Of a stretch of 46,453 bases of DNA, positions 34,574 through 44,700 are shown in pieces (the first letter of the stretch is position 1; the number at the start of each line of letters is the position of its first letter). The notes beneath the pieces were generated by a model. The model saw only the letters and a list, made by a program, of their open reading frames with translations, did not search any database and was not told the DNA's origin. The DNA lies in assembly GCA_913063495.1 (NCBI GenBank), contig CAJXXT010000015.1:1-46453 (forward strand). Reading direction: 5' to 3'. Source of the DNA: an uncultured Gammaproteobacteria bacterium (GTDB lineage Bacteria > Pseudomonadota > Gammaproteobacteria > Pseudomonadales > Ketobacteraceae). The position numbers were made by a program, and so were the translations under genes.

Positions 34574-35773
34574 ATGAGTTTCTATCGCTCCCTCTCTCCT
34601 CTTGAGGCGACCTATATTGCTACAGAAACCCCTGAACACACCCCCTTTACGAACCAATACATAGTTGAAGGCATTGGCAAGCTTGATCTTGAACAATGGA
34701 AGGCGGCCTCATCTAAAGTGTCTAAGGTAAACCCAGGGCTAAACCTTCAACTTAAAGGCTTCTGGGGCTGGCGTTATTGGGATCATGCCGATACAACACC
34801 TCGTGTGGAAAAAATTACAACTGATTGGGACGGCTTAAGCTCGGAAAATGCCCCCGATATATTTAAGCCTTTTGATTCTCGCATAGGCCCAAATGCAGAA
34901 ATCATACTTATTGAAAACCCCAATGCCCCGGCTAAAATTCTCTTTCGAACGCACCACGCGATTACCGACGGCATGGGTATGGCTCACTGGATACAGGAGT
35001 GCTTTCGTGCTCTAAGAGATGAACCCCTCCTCGGTTCAACTGGCACAGCTAACGAGTGGGATATTGCAAAACAAAATCAAGTCCCCGAAAGCGTTACTGC
35101 TGATGGCAATTGCATCTCGCTGTCTCCAATATCCAAAAATCCAGAGGAAAGATATTGTCGCTGGATTCGTTGTGATTGGCCTGGAAAACATGCCAAAGTT
35201 GTCCCAAAACTAATCCTGGCTTCCAGCACTGTCGCAAAAAACCGACATGGAAATGACAGCAAAACATTATTTCGAATCCCCTCCGACCTTAGAAAATATA
35301 CCGAAACCGAAGCTGGTTTTACTATGGCAAATGCTTCTGGCGCCTTTGATATAGAAACCACAGACAAATCCACTGTTAAAAGTGTTCAGAGTGCAATAAT
35401 TAAAGGCATGAGAAACAAGTCTGATTTAGCAGTGTTTCCCTCAAAGATGTATCTAGCAAATTGGCTTCCAAAAGCCATGTTTAATGCCAAAGCAGAAACG
35501 ATTAAAAATATACATAGCTCAGGGCGTTACCGCATGACAGGTACAATATCCTACCTGGGGGCTCAAAGCCTTGAGCCTTTCAGCTACGATGACTTTATTG
35601 CTAAAGGTCGATACGGAGTACCAATTTCATTAGAAAATAGGGGTATTTTTATTGGCGCAAGCAATACAGATGACATGCTCAGCTTTTCACTAGGCGCGCC
35701 AAAAGCACTTGTTACACACGAGGAACTGGTTGAACTCGGTAACGAACTACGAAACGCATACAACGCTTTATAA
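34574..35773 (+). CDS. Stand-alone condensation-domain-like acyltransferase, copy 1
   Basis: A 399-residue soluble protein of the NRPS condensation / chloramphenicol-acetyltransferase-like fold. The active-site motif HHAITDG is at residues 127-133. The N-terminal SPLEATYIATET replaces the SxxQ entry motif. No adenylation or carrier domain is attached, and no DFGWG-type motif is visible. At about 400 residues it is a little shorter than a full C domain (about 450). Such free enzymes form amides or esters from carrier-bound or CoA acyl groups. It has a strong ribosome site, GGAAGGTG. Its paralogue lies at 37374 on the same strand with the Dab aminotransferase between them on the other strand, so both probably tailor the peptide, for instance by acylating a side-chain amine. 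The exact substrate is not known. Confidence 0.75.
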   Translation: MSFYRSLSPLEATYIATETPEHTPFTNQYIVEGIGKLDLEQWKAASSKVSKVNPGLNLQLKGFWGWRYWDHADTTPRVEKITTDWDGLSSENAPDIFKPFDSRIGPNAEIILIENPNAPAKILFRTHHAITDGMGMAHWIQECFRALRDEPLLGSTGTANEWDIAKQNQVPESVTADGNCISLSPISKNPEERYCRWIRCDWPGKHAKVVPKLILASSTVAKNRHGNDSKTLFRIPSDLRKYTETEAGFTMANASGAFDIETTDKSTVKSVQSAIIKGMRNKSDLAVFPSKMYLANWLPKAMFNAKAETIKNIHSSGRYRMTGTISYLGAQSLEPFSYDDFIAKGRYGVPISLENRGIFIGASNTDDMLSFSLGAPKALVTHEELVELGNELRNAYNAL

Positions 35774-35777
35774 CGAG

Positions 35778-35804
35778 AAAAGGGGCTCGATTGAGCCCCT
35801 TTTT
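35778..35804. terminator. Bidirectional intrinsic terminator
   Basis: GGGGCTC and GAGCCCC form a perfect stem around GATT, flanked by AAAA on the left and TTTTT on the right. It sits between the convergent condensation-like gene and the aminotransferase gene and serves both strands. Confidence 0.93.
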
Positions 35805-35839
35805 CAACTTAACTATACAAACTTACTATACAACTTCTA

Positions 35840-37099
35840 CTACCCAAGCTCAGCTGCAAATGCTTCCTTAACAATCTCGCAACCTTCCTTTAATAATTCC
35901 ATAGGAATAGTTAGCGATGGCAACAATTTAACAACCTGTCCCTTTCTTCCCGCGCTTTCAATGATAAGACCTGCATCAAAACAGCGTTTTAATATCTTAT
36001 CTGTCGCCTCTTGGTCTTCCAACTTACTTAGGTCTACCCCCCAGATCATCCCGATACCGCGAATTTCTATTTTGGGGTTAAACAAAGCAATTTCTTTGGT
36101 TAGGAATTCAGAAATGTACTCAGATTTTTCTTTTACTTGCTGTTGAACATTTTCAGATTCCCATACATCGATAGCAGCAGCGCCACCAACAAATGCCAAC
36201 TGATGACCTCTAAATGTTCCGTTATGCTCACCCGGCATCCACTTGTCCAGCTCTGGCTTCATCAAAACAACCGCCATTGGCAACCCATAACCACTAATTG
36301 ACTTAGACAAAGTCACAATATCAGGAACAATGTTCGCTCGTTCAAAGGAGAAGAAATACCCAGCTCGACCACAGCCAACTTGAATATCATCAACAATCAT
36401 TAGGATGTCATGCTTGTCACACAATGCTCGTAAACGCTGCAACCATTCAACCGGCGCCTCGATAACTCCACCTTCTGCTTGAACAGTTTCAAGCAATACA
36501 GCGGCAGGCTTTTCATAGCCGGAGCTCGAGTCACTTAAGATAGTATCCATATACTCTATGCTATCAAAACTACCCATAAACCCATGCGGATACGGCATAA
36601 AATGTACATTACCTAGCGTCACACCTGCTCCGCCACGATTGTATTGATTTCCCGTAGCAGCAAGCGCTCCTAAGGTCATACCGTGGAAGCCACCTTGGAA
36701 AGAAAAAATCCCGGATCTACCCGTGACTTTTCTTGCAATCTTCATAGCGGCTTCTACAGCATTTGTCCCAGTAGGGCCACAAAACTGCGTACGGTAGTCC
36801 AAACCTCTTGGGGCTAGGATTTTTTCGTGCAATGCAGTAAGAAAGGTTCGTTTTGCGCCAGTAAATAGGTCCAGTCCATGAACAATCTCATCTGATTGCA
36901 AATATTCGATGAGTTTGTTTTTGATCGCATCAGGGTTATGCCCGTAATTCAGCGCGCCCGCACCAGCAAAAAAATCTATGTAACGTTCGCCTTCTTCTGT
37001 CCACATCTCCGCACCCTTAGCGCGGCTAAAAACGACAGGAAAAGAACGACAGTAAGACCTAACTTCGGACTCATATTGGGAAAATACATCGGTGCTCAT
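35840..37099 (-). CDS. L-2,4-diaminobutyrate:2-oxoglutarate 4-aminotransferase (EctB/PvdH-like)
   Basis: A 419-residue class III PLP aminotransferase that converts aspartate semialdehyde and glutamate into L-2,4-diaminobutyrate. Conserved features are GPTGTNAVEAAMKIAR (PLP phosphate site), SFQGGFHGMTLGALAATG, the cofactor aspartate in IVDDIQVGCGR (about 237) and the Schiff-base lysine in TLSKSISGYGLP (about K266). The start is the ATG at 37099, with AGGAAA eight bases before it. A GTG two codons upstream has no site. There is no ectA or ectC, so ectoine synthesis is unlikely. The neighbouring NRPS has a Dab-type adenylation pocket, which points to precursor supply, as PvdH does for pyoverdine. 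Confidence 0.88.
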   Translation of the reverse strand: MSTDVFSQYESEVRSYCRSFPVVFSRAKGAEMWTEEGERYIDFFAGAGALNYGHNPDAIKNKLIEYLQSDEIVHGLDLFTGAKRTFLTALHEKILAPRGLDYRTQFCGPTGTNAVEAAMKIARKVTGRSGIFSFQGGFHGMTLGALAATGNQYNRGGAGVTLGNVHFMPYPHGFMGSFDSIEYMDTILSDSSSGYEKPAAVLLETVQAEGGVIEAPVEWLQRLRALCDKHDILMIVDDIQVGCGRAGYFFSFERANIVPDIVTLSKSISGYGLPMAVVLMKPELDKWMPGEHNGTFRGHQLAFVGGAAAIDVWESENVQQQVKEKSEYISEFLTKEIALFNPKIEIRGIGMIWGVDLSKLEDQEATDKILKRCFDAGLIIESAGRKGQVVKLLPSLTIPMELLKEGCEIVKEAFAAELG

Positions 37100-37301
37100 T
37101 AACACGCTTTCCTATGCTTTTTTGTTATTTTATCTTCAAGGTAGGGCTTCTGCAGCCACCCTCGCAGAAATAGTGCGGCCTATATTACCCAATTCAGCTC
37201 CAGAAACCAATTAGGATTTGCGATACAAGCCATGAATACAAGATGTATCCATCAAAATAAGGATATAACTCACAGACTAATAGGTAGCGCCAGTATCGAA
37301 C

Positions 37302-37338
37302 TATACTAAAACCAATCGCCCGTGTACCCTAGGGTACA
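37302..37338 (+). promoter_or_regulatory. Putative promoter -10 box and perfect palindromic operator, second condensation-like gene
   Basis: TATACT (37302-37307) is followed after 15 bases by TGTACCCTAGGGTACA (37323-37338), a perfect 16-bp palindrome. Placed just downstream of a likely start point, it suits a repressor, or a regulator shared with the gene at 34574, where the motif recurs. The palindrome could also affect the divergent aminotransferase gene, whose start is 224 bases away. Confidence 0.65.
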
Positions 37339-37373
37339 TCTAACAATAAAAATATATGAAGAAATAATGTATT

Positions 37374-38570
37374 ATGAGCTTTTACCGCCAACTATCCCCT
37401 CTTGAAGCAACCTACGTTGCCACCGACACTCCTGATTACACACCCTTTTGCAATCAATTTTTTCTAGAAGGCGAAGGCTCTCTTGATCTCGACGCCTGGG
37501 TCATTGCATCAGAGAAAGCCGCTTTAGCCAACCCTGGTATCCGACTCCAACTAAAAGGTCGGTGGGGATGGCGTTACTGGGATGACGAAGGCCCCCTACC
37601 TACAGTTAGAAAAGTACAAACAGACTGGGACGGCACAAGCTCCGAAAATACGCCTGACATTTTCAAACCTTTTGATGCTCGTAACAACCCAAATGCTGAA
37701 ATAATCTTAATCGAAAGTAGCAATGCAGCCCCAAGGATATTGTTTCGAACACACCACGCACTCACTGACGGCATGGGAATGTTACATTGGATGGATGAGT
37801 GCATTCGAGCCCTAAACAATGAGCCACTAAAAGGTTCTAAGGGCACCAATAATGAGTGGGACATCATTAAGCAGCATGAGGCCCCTGAAAGAACACTGCT
37901 CGATGGCAGCTGCGTATCATTATCCCCTATTTCCAAAAACCCTGAGTTACGCCATTGTCGCTGGCATCACTGTGACTGGCCAACTGATGGAAAAAAAATA
38001 TTACCCAAGCTTGTACTCGCCGCCAGTATTATCGCAAAAAAACATCACAACGAAGGGCGAACGCTCTTTCGAATCCCTTCTGACCTTCGATGGTACCAGG
38101 GGAAAGGTGCTGACTTTACTTTAGCTAATGCTTCTGGGGCTTTTGACGTAGAAACTGATGGCGAGTCAACAATTGAATCCATTCAACGAGCTGTTAGAGA
38201 TGGAATGAGAAGCAAGGCAGACTTATCCGTATTCCCCTCAAACCTATATCTTGCCAACTGGCTACCAAAAGCCATGATGAACCCAAAATCAGAAACATTA
38301 AAAAACACTCACGCTTCCGGGCTTTATAGAATGACAGGAACCGTTTCTTATGTTGGAGAGCGGGATCCAGGGAAACTAAGCTACAAGGGCTTTACAGGAA
38401 AGACTCTTTACGGCATCCCTATTGCATTAGAAAACCGCGGGCTATTTATGGCAGTAACCAATACGAAAGAGACATTGAGTGTCACGCTTGGCATCCCGAA
38501 TGCGTTAGCTACTCATGAGGAATTGGTTGCACTCGGAAAAGAACTGCGAGAAACATTCAACACCCTTTAG
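37374..38570 (+). CDS. Stand-alone condensation-domain-like acyltransferase, copy 2
   Basis: A 398-residue paralogue of the protein at 34574, alike along its whole length (shared stretches include MSFYRxLSPLEATY, SSENxPDIFKPFD, TLFRIPSDLR, MANASGAFD-like and LYLANWLPKAM). The active motif HHALTDG is at residues 127-133, the same place as in copy 1. Both copies keep the catalytic His and Asp, so both may be active and were kept for different substrates or donors. The ribosome site is weak (GAAGAA, about 14 bases off). It is convergent with the NRPS gene, with a long inverted repeat between. Confidence 0.75.
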   Translation: MSFYRQLSPLEATYVATDTPDYTPFCNQFFLEGEGSLDLDAWVIASEKAALANPGIRLQLKGRWGWRYWDDEGPLPTVRKVQTDWDGTSSENTPDIFKPFDARNNPNAEIILIESSNAAPRILFRTHHALTDGMGMLHWMDECIRALNNEPLKGSKGTNNEWDIIKQHEAPERTLLDGSCVSLSPISKNPELRHCRWHHCDWPTDGKKILPKLVLAASIIAKKHHNEGRTLFRIPSDLRWYQGKGADFTLANASGAFDVETDGESTIESIQRAVRDGMRSKADLSVFPSNLYLANWLPKAMMNPKSETLKNTHASGLYRMTGTVSYVGERDPGKLSYKGFTGKTLYGIPIALENRGLFMAVTNTKETLSVTLGIPNALATHEELVALGKELRETFNTL

Positions 38571-38599
38571 TTGTCACTATTTGGCGAGTCTACGAGACC

Positions 38600-38708
38600 G
38601 TACCAACTTGAGTGTTTTATTTCCGAAAGCGCAGCAAGTACATCCATGTATGCTTTCTTCGGCGTCCTTGCCTCAGAGATTTCGGAAATAAAACACTCTA
38701 GTTGATAC
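38600..38708. repeat. Long imperfect inverted repeat (MITE- or REP-like element)
   Basis: The arms 38600-38628 and 38680-38708 are 29 bases each and pair at 27 positions, including an unbroken 19-base core GAGTGTTTTATTTCCGAAA. The 51-base centre carries a further short pairing (GCAAG/CTTGC) and the small palindromic segment TACATCCATGTA. It lies between the convergent condensation-like gene and the NRPS. It may stop transcription on both strands, or it may be a small non-coding mobile element. Confidence 0.75.
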
Positions 38709-38754
38709 TATTCGCTAGATTTTTAGACCCACCGCATAGCCACATTGAAATCTA

Positions 38755-41700
38755 TCAAGATTCTGCAACCATCTTCGCAAGCAAAACTGCATGCTCACCT
38801 CGAATCATTGACTCATGATCCCCGGAGACATCAATATAATTAAATTGATAACCTTTGGCTTTCCAATCTACCTGAGAACTCTCGCCTGACACTCGATCGC
38901 TCGCGGCATAATGGTCAATAGGAAATCCACTGTACTCCCCAACGTTATTTAAATCCGCCTGAGATACCAACTGATGATTTGTAATCGCTACATTATAGAT
39001 TGCCTGTATCTGCTCTAACGTTAAATCATCGGGCAACATACGCGCAGCCTTTGCCGTTTTGTACAATGTCTCTAACCAGGCGTCGTCACCAGACTCCGCC
39101 AAATGCCGGACATTTTTCGGTAATGGTTGACCTATGGCCGATTCGATGACTTGCACATTGGATAACTGATCTTGAATCATTGCCGACGGCGTAAACGTAT
39201 CAAACATCATAATACGTTGCACTTCTCCACCAGCAGCATTCAGTTTTTCCGCCACATGCAAAGCAATAACACCACCTAAAGACTGAGCTGCAATTCGATA
39301 AGGCCCTGTTGGACAATGTTGCTTGATGGCATCCACATAACAACTAACCATATCTTCAAATGATGCAAACACCTCAGCGCCTTGAATAAATCCCCGAGCT
39401 TGTAATCCATAAGCGGGGATATTACTGGGTAGGCTTGCAACCAAGTCGGTATAGCACAACACATCACCGCCCACAGGGTGAATAAAGAATATAGGCCTTT
39501 CTTTCTGTGTTAGTTCTTGCGACGTATTTTCAACTTTCCTCAGCGTGACAAGTGGCGTCCATTCTGTGTTCCCTCCAGAGCGGTTAATCGTTTCGCAAAG
39601 CTGCTCTATGGTAGGCGCATTAAGTAGCTCAACAATTTGCAGCGAAACAGAAAACTCCTGGCTAACACGAGCCATCAAGCGAACACCGATAAGTGAATGC
39701 CCTCCAATATCAAAGAAGTTGTCAGTTACTCCCACTTGTTCAACAGGTAATAAAACTTCCCACATTTCAACTAATGCAGATTCCATCTCGGTTCGAGGTG
39801 CAACGTATTCACCTCCCGCAAGCACCATCGCCTGTGGTTTTGGTAAGGCTTTGCGATCAACTTTCCCTGCGGGCGTTAACGGTAATTGTTCCATCGCCAT
39901 TATCGCAGTAGGTACCATATAATCAGGCAAATTCTCTCTCAAGGTTGCTCGTGCGGCGGCCACATCAAATGTATCAGCTACGTTTTCAGCCACAACATAT
40001 GCAGCTAGTGCAGTACCCCCTGGCATATCATCTCTAACGATCACAACCGCTTCACGTACATTGGGAAGAGCACTGACCGCAGCTTCCACTTCACCCAACT
40101 CAATCCGAAACCCTCTAACCTTCACTTGGTTATCCACACGATCAAGGTATTCCACGCTACCGTCCGCCAACCAGCGACCTAAGTCACCAGTGCGATAAAT
40201 AGTATTCCCTTGAATTTTTGATAACTGATGATGGGAATAATCAATTCCCGAATAAAGATTGCTAACAAAAACCTCATCCGTTTTTTCTACATTATTCCAA
40301 TACCCCTCACCAACACCAACACCCGAAATACAGATTTCCCCAGGCACACCGGCGGGTACCAAGCGTAACTCTTCATCAAGAATCAATACGCTTAAGTTTG
40401 CCAGTGGTTTACCAATAGGTACTGAACGCTGGCCCACTGGTAATGGCTTTTCAATGGCGCATTGAATAACATCATCCGCCGCTTCCGTTGGCCCATAAGC
40501 ATTCACTACGGGAATCTCTGGATATAACGCTAACCAAGCATTTACTAATTCAACAGAAACCGCCTCCCCGGTTGCCATCATCCAACGTAAGTTGGGCAAT
40601 GCTCTATCCGCTTCTGGCAACTGTCGGACGTATTCCATCAACAACTGTAACGCCACCGGCACTAGCTCAACGACATCAAGTTTATGTTCCTTCACTAACG
40701 CAAACATTTTCTCCGCGTGAGTCACTTCATCCAATACAACCGCTTTACCTCCACAAATAACCGGCCCTAAGAATTGCCAAACAGAAATATCGGATGATGA
40801 CGGTGCTGTTTGTAAAAAGCTAAATGCTCCGTCAAATTCAAGTACCTTACGCTCGGCCTCAATATGGTTCACGGCTCCATCATGACGAACAATCGCGCCT
40901 TTAGGTTTGCCCGTAGAACCAGAGGTATAAATCATATAAGCACGGCTGTCGGTAGTAACGTCGACATTTACGTTATCCGATGAAAAACTTTCAACCTTAT
41001 GCCAATCAGCATCCAAGTACACAATACGTGCACTACTACCATCTTCGACTTTATCTGCCAAGTGTTGCTGGCTTAATACAATACTCACCGCTGAGTTATC
41101 TCGCATATAGGTAATGCGATCTTGAGGATATTTAGGGTCCATCGGAACATAAGCGCCGCCGGATTTTTGTATACCTAGAATACCAACCAGGAAGGCGGCT
41201 GAGCGCTCTGCACACAAGCCAACAAGATCACCGACCGATGTGCCCGCTTCCAACAGATAACGAGCCAATTGGTTTGCCCGTTGATTCAGTTCGTTATAAC
41301 TGTATTGCACACTGTCATCGATTATCGCGATAGCGTCGGGCGTTTGAATGACTTGTTGCTCAAATCGTTGGTGCAAACAAAGTGACAAATCAAACGCTTC
41401 GGCAGTTGTATTCCAATCGGTTAGCAGCGTGGTAATTTCTTCCGCGTCTGTAACATATTGCAATTCACCTAACGTTACCGCACCACCCGATACAATCTGC
41501 TGACTGAGGCTCACGACTCTATCGACCAACCCAAAATCTTCAAACACATGCGGGTGATATAGCAAGGTGATTTTTAAATCGCCCCGCACTTCGGTAACAA
41601 CAAACTGAATATTTTCAGCAGGATCACTCGGCGTGCCTTGAGCATCTATAACTTCACCAAGAAATTCACTATCCGCCAAGAAATGGTAATAGTTGTACAT

Positions 41701-44700
41701 AAACCCAATACGGCCACGAGGAGATAATGCAATCTGTTCACCGATCGAAATCAATCGATAATTTTTTATCTCTTTCTGAAATTGACGCGCGACATTAAAG
41801 ATCGAAGTAATATCATTGGATGAAGCAAAAGCGTCTTTTCCAAAAACAAAGGGGATCTCTTGAATATAACAACCTTGAGAGGTGTAATGCCCTTTTCCTC
41901 GACCCGCCATGGTTTCTTGAATAGCAAAATCACTGTCGGGTCGGCAATAGGCATTAATCATCAAGCCGTATAACACTTTAAAATACAATGCAGGTGTAAT
42001 ACGTTGCTTACGACAGTATTTTTTCACCTCAGCCCAATGAGCTTGATCCAAATAAAACTCTTGGCTTCGATAAGCCCCTGGCTCAGGTATAGGGGCTGGC
42101 ACGGTAAAATCGAGCGGTTCAACAGCAGATAGTTTGCCTTTCCAAAAATCCAGAACGCTTGAAGTATCCATCACCGAACGGTCTGTTGTTACAAAATTCG
42201 CAAAGTTTTCGTCATTAAAGCTTATCTCTGCTTGAGGGTCTTTCAATAACGAGGTGTACGCATCGGTCACCTGTTCCCACAATGAATTCAACGCCGCACC
42301 ATCTTGTATCGCATGATGAACTGCAGCAACAAGCACGTAGTGACCACCTGCCACTTTAATAGTGACAAATCGAATAAATTCATCCTTCAAGATATCGTAA
42401 GGACGATAAATTATTTTATCGGTGATTTTCTTAATCTCAGCTTTGCTATATCCCTTATCAGAGACATCCATAAATTCATAATTGATAACATGCTGTTTAC
42501 GAATCGCTAAATAACCCACATCCAAATAGGCAGGTTTTGCCGCAATAAATTGAGAACGTAATATGGGTGCATTATCGGAAAACTGCTGAAGACAACGTCG
42601 CCATAACCCATCGTCAATTTCATTATGCACATCCAACGCCCAGCCATGACTGCTTTGTAATGTAGATGGATTAACAAGGTTATCCATGAACATATCGTAT
42701 TGCATTGCGGACAATGGCAGCACATCACTGTACTCAGACAATGGAATATTTAACGCGTGCATAAGTTCCGACTGAGTACACAATTCAACACTCGCCACTC
42801 GCTGCACAGGATTATTCACAATAGCTTCAGACAAATGCATATAATGATGAATAAGGTTATCCATCGTACTTTCGTCAAAGAGGTCAGTATTAAATTCCAA
42901 ATCTCCCGTCAATTGCTCCATCGATTGTGATAACGAAAGAGTCATATCAAACTTAGCCGACACGCCACCCAATGACAGCGGCTCTACTGATAGCCCACCA
43001 AATTCAGCCGCTAGAGACTCTTGTTCAGACGAAACGGTATCAACAGTGTTTAGCTGAAATGCCACCTGGGCCAGTGGTGTATAAGAAGGATTTCTCTCCA
43101 CTTGCAATCGATCCAGCACCATATCCACAGGAACATCGGCATTTGCGAAACCGCCTAACACGGATTCACGCACGCGTTGTAATGCTTCCGTTATCGACAA
43201 ACTTCCCGGCAGTTCGGTGTTTAACACCATACTATTGATGAAAAAACCGATGATATTTTCTAATGTTTGCTGAGGGCGACCTGCCGTTGGTATACCAACG
43301 GATATAGAATCTTGTTGAGAATACTTACTTAATAATAACTTCCACGACAGCAACATCACCATAAAAGGTGTCACGCCTTGCTCTCTTGAAAATTGCGTTA
43401 ACTTCTGATTAAACTCCGGTGAAAACTGTAGGCTTTTAACATTACCATTTGTTGTTTGAACACTGGGCCTAGGTCTATCCGTAGGTAGCGTCAACAGTGC
43501 AGGGGCATCTTTCAAATGCTGTTGCCAATGGGACAACTGCCTTTCTAACGCATCATCCGCTAAATAAGATTGTTGCCATTGCGCAAAATCGGCATATTGC
43601 AATGATAACTCAGGTAAGGGAGATGGCATTTTATTTGAAAAAGCGACGTAAAGCGTCGTCAATTCCCGCAACAATACTGCCATCGATACACCATCAGAAA
43701 TAATATGGTGCAAACAGAATGTCAGGATTGAATCTTCACTACCTTCCGTATCGTTAATGATAAGCAAAGCACCACGAACAAGTGGCCCTTCCTCCAAATC
43801 GAATCCTGCTGCTCTATCACTTGCAGCGTAGGCAATTGCTTTATCTTCGCTAATACCATCACTATCACCGACATAAGAGTGTATTGACAGAGGGTTGTCG
43901 AGCTTTGTATGTACCTGCTGCGAAGGCACGCCTTCCTCATCAGCAGAGAATGTGGTTCTTAATGACTCGTGCCGGCGTAAGAGCTCCGTATACGCTTTCT
44001 GTAATACAGCAACATTAAACGCTCCTTTAACCCGTACTGCTGTTGGCATATTATTCGCGCTTGAGCCAGGGTTCATCTGTTCAAAATACCACAACCGTTT
44101 TTGACCGAATGACAGCGGTATATTTCTTTGCTTATTTAGACGAATAATCTCCGGTCGATTGCTATCTTCCGCCTCGGCATTAATAATCTTCTCTGCAAAC
44201 AGCTCAATAGTTGGCGCTTCAAACAACATTCTGACAGAGATCGCTCGATGGGTTTGTTTAACAACCCTTGCCACCACTTGCGTGGCTAACAAGGAGTGAC
44301 CACCAAGCTGAAAAAAGTCCTGTTTGATACCGATTTCAGAAACACCTAATACTGCCTTCCATATATCCAACAGCATTTCTTGCGTCGCATTCTCAGCAGG
44401 CACAAGTTCAACGTCACCATCGACTACAGGTTTCGGTAACGCCTTACGATCGATTTTACCGTTAGGTGTTAATGGAAATTCATCCAGCAGCACAAAATAC
44501 TGAGGCACCATAAAGGAAGGCAATAACTTACCGATTTGGCGGGCTATATTGTTTTCGAATTCAGCTGCCTCGCAATCAGGTTTGGCAACAACCCAAGCCA
44601 CCAAACTATCACCGGTAACCTGAGAGTTTGATACTGCAACTAAACTATCGGTGACATTTTCTTGTTCATTGATAACGGATTGAATTTCTCCAGTTTCGAT

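Noticed and set aside
35709-36146. A 145-codon plus-strand frame crossing the terminator and the end of the aminotransferase gene
   Set aside because: It runs through a strong bidirectional terminator and is antisense to a conserved enzyme.
35840-37099. Ectoine biosynthesis locus
   Set aside because: Only the ectB-like aminotransferase is present. No ectA or ectC lies nearby, and the NRPS pocket gives a better explanation.
38600-38708. Integron attC site, because imperfect palindromes with outer GTAYCAAC-type ends were seen
   Set aside because: The ends do not fit RYYYAAC/GTTRRRY (TACCAAC and GTTGATA break the rule), and there is no cassette array or integrase nearby.
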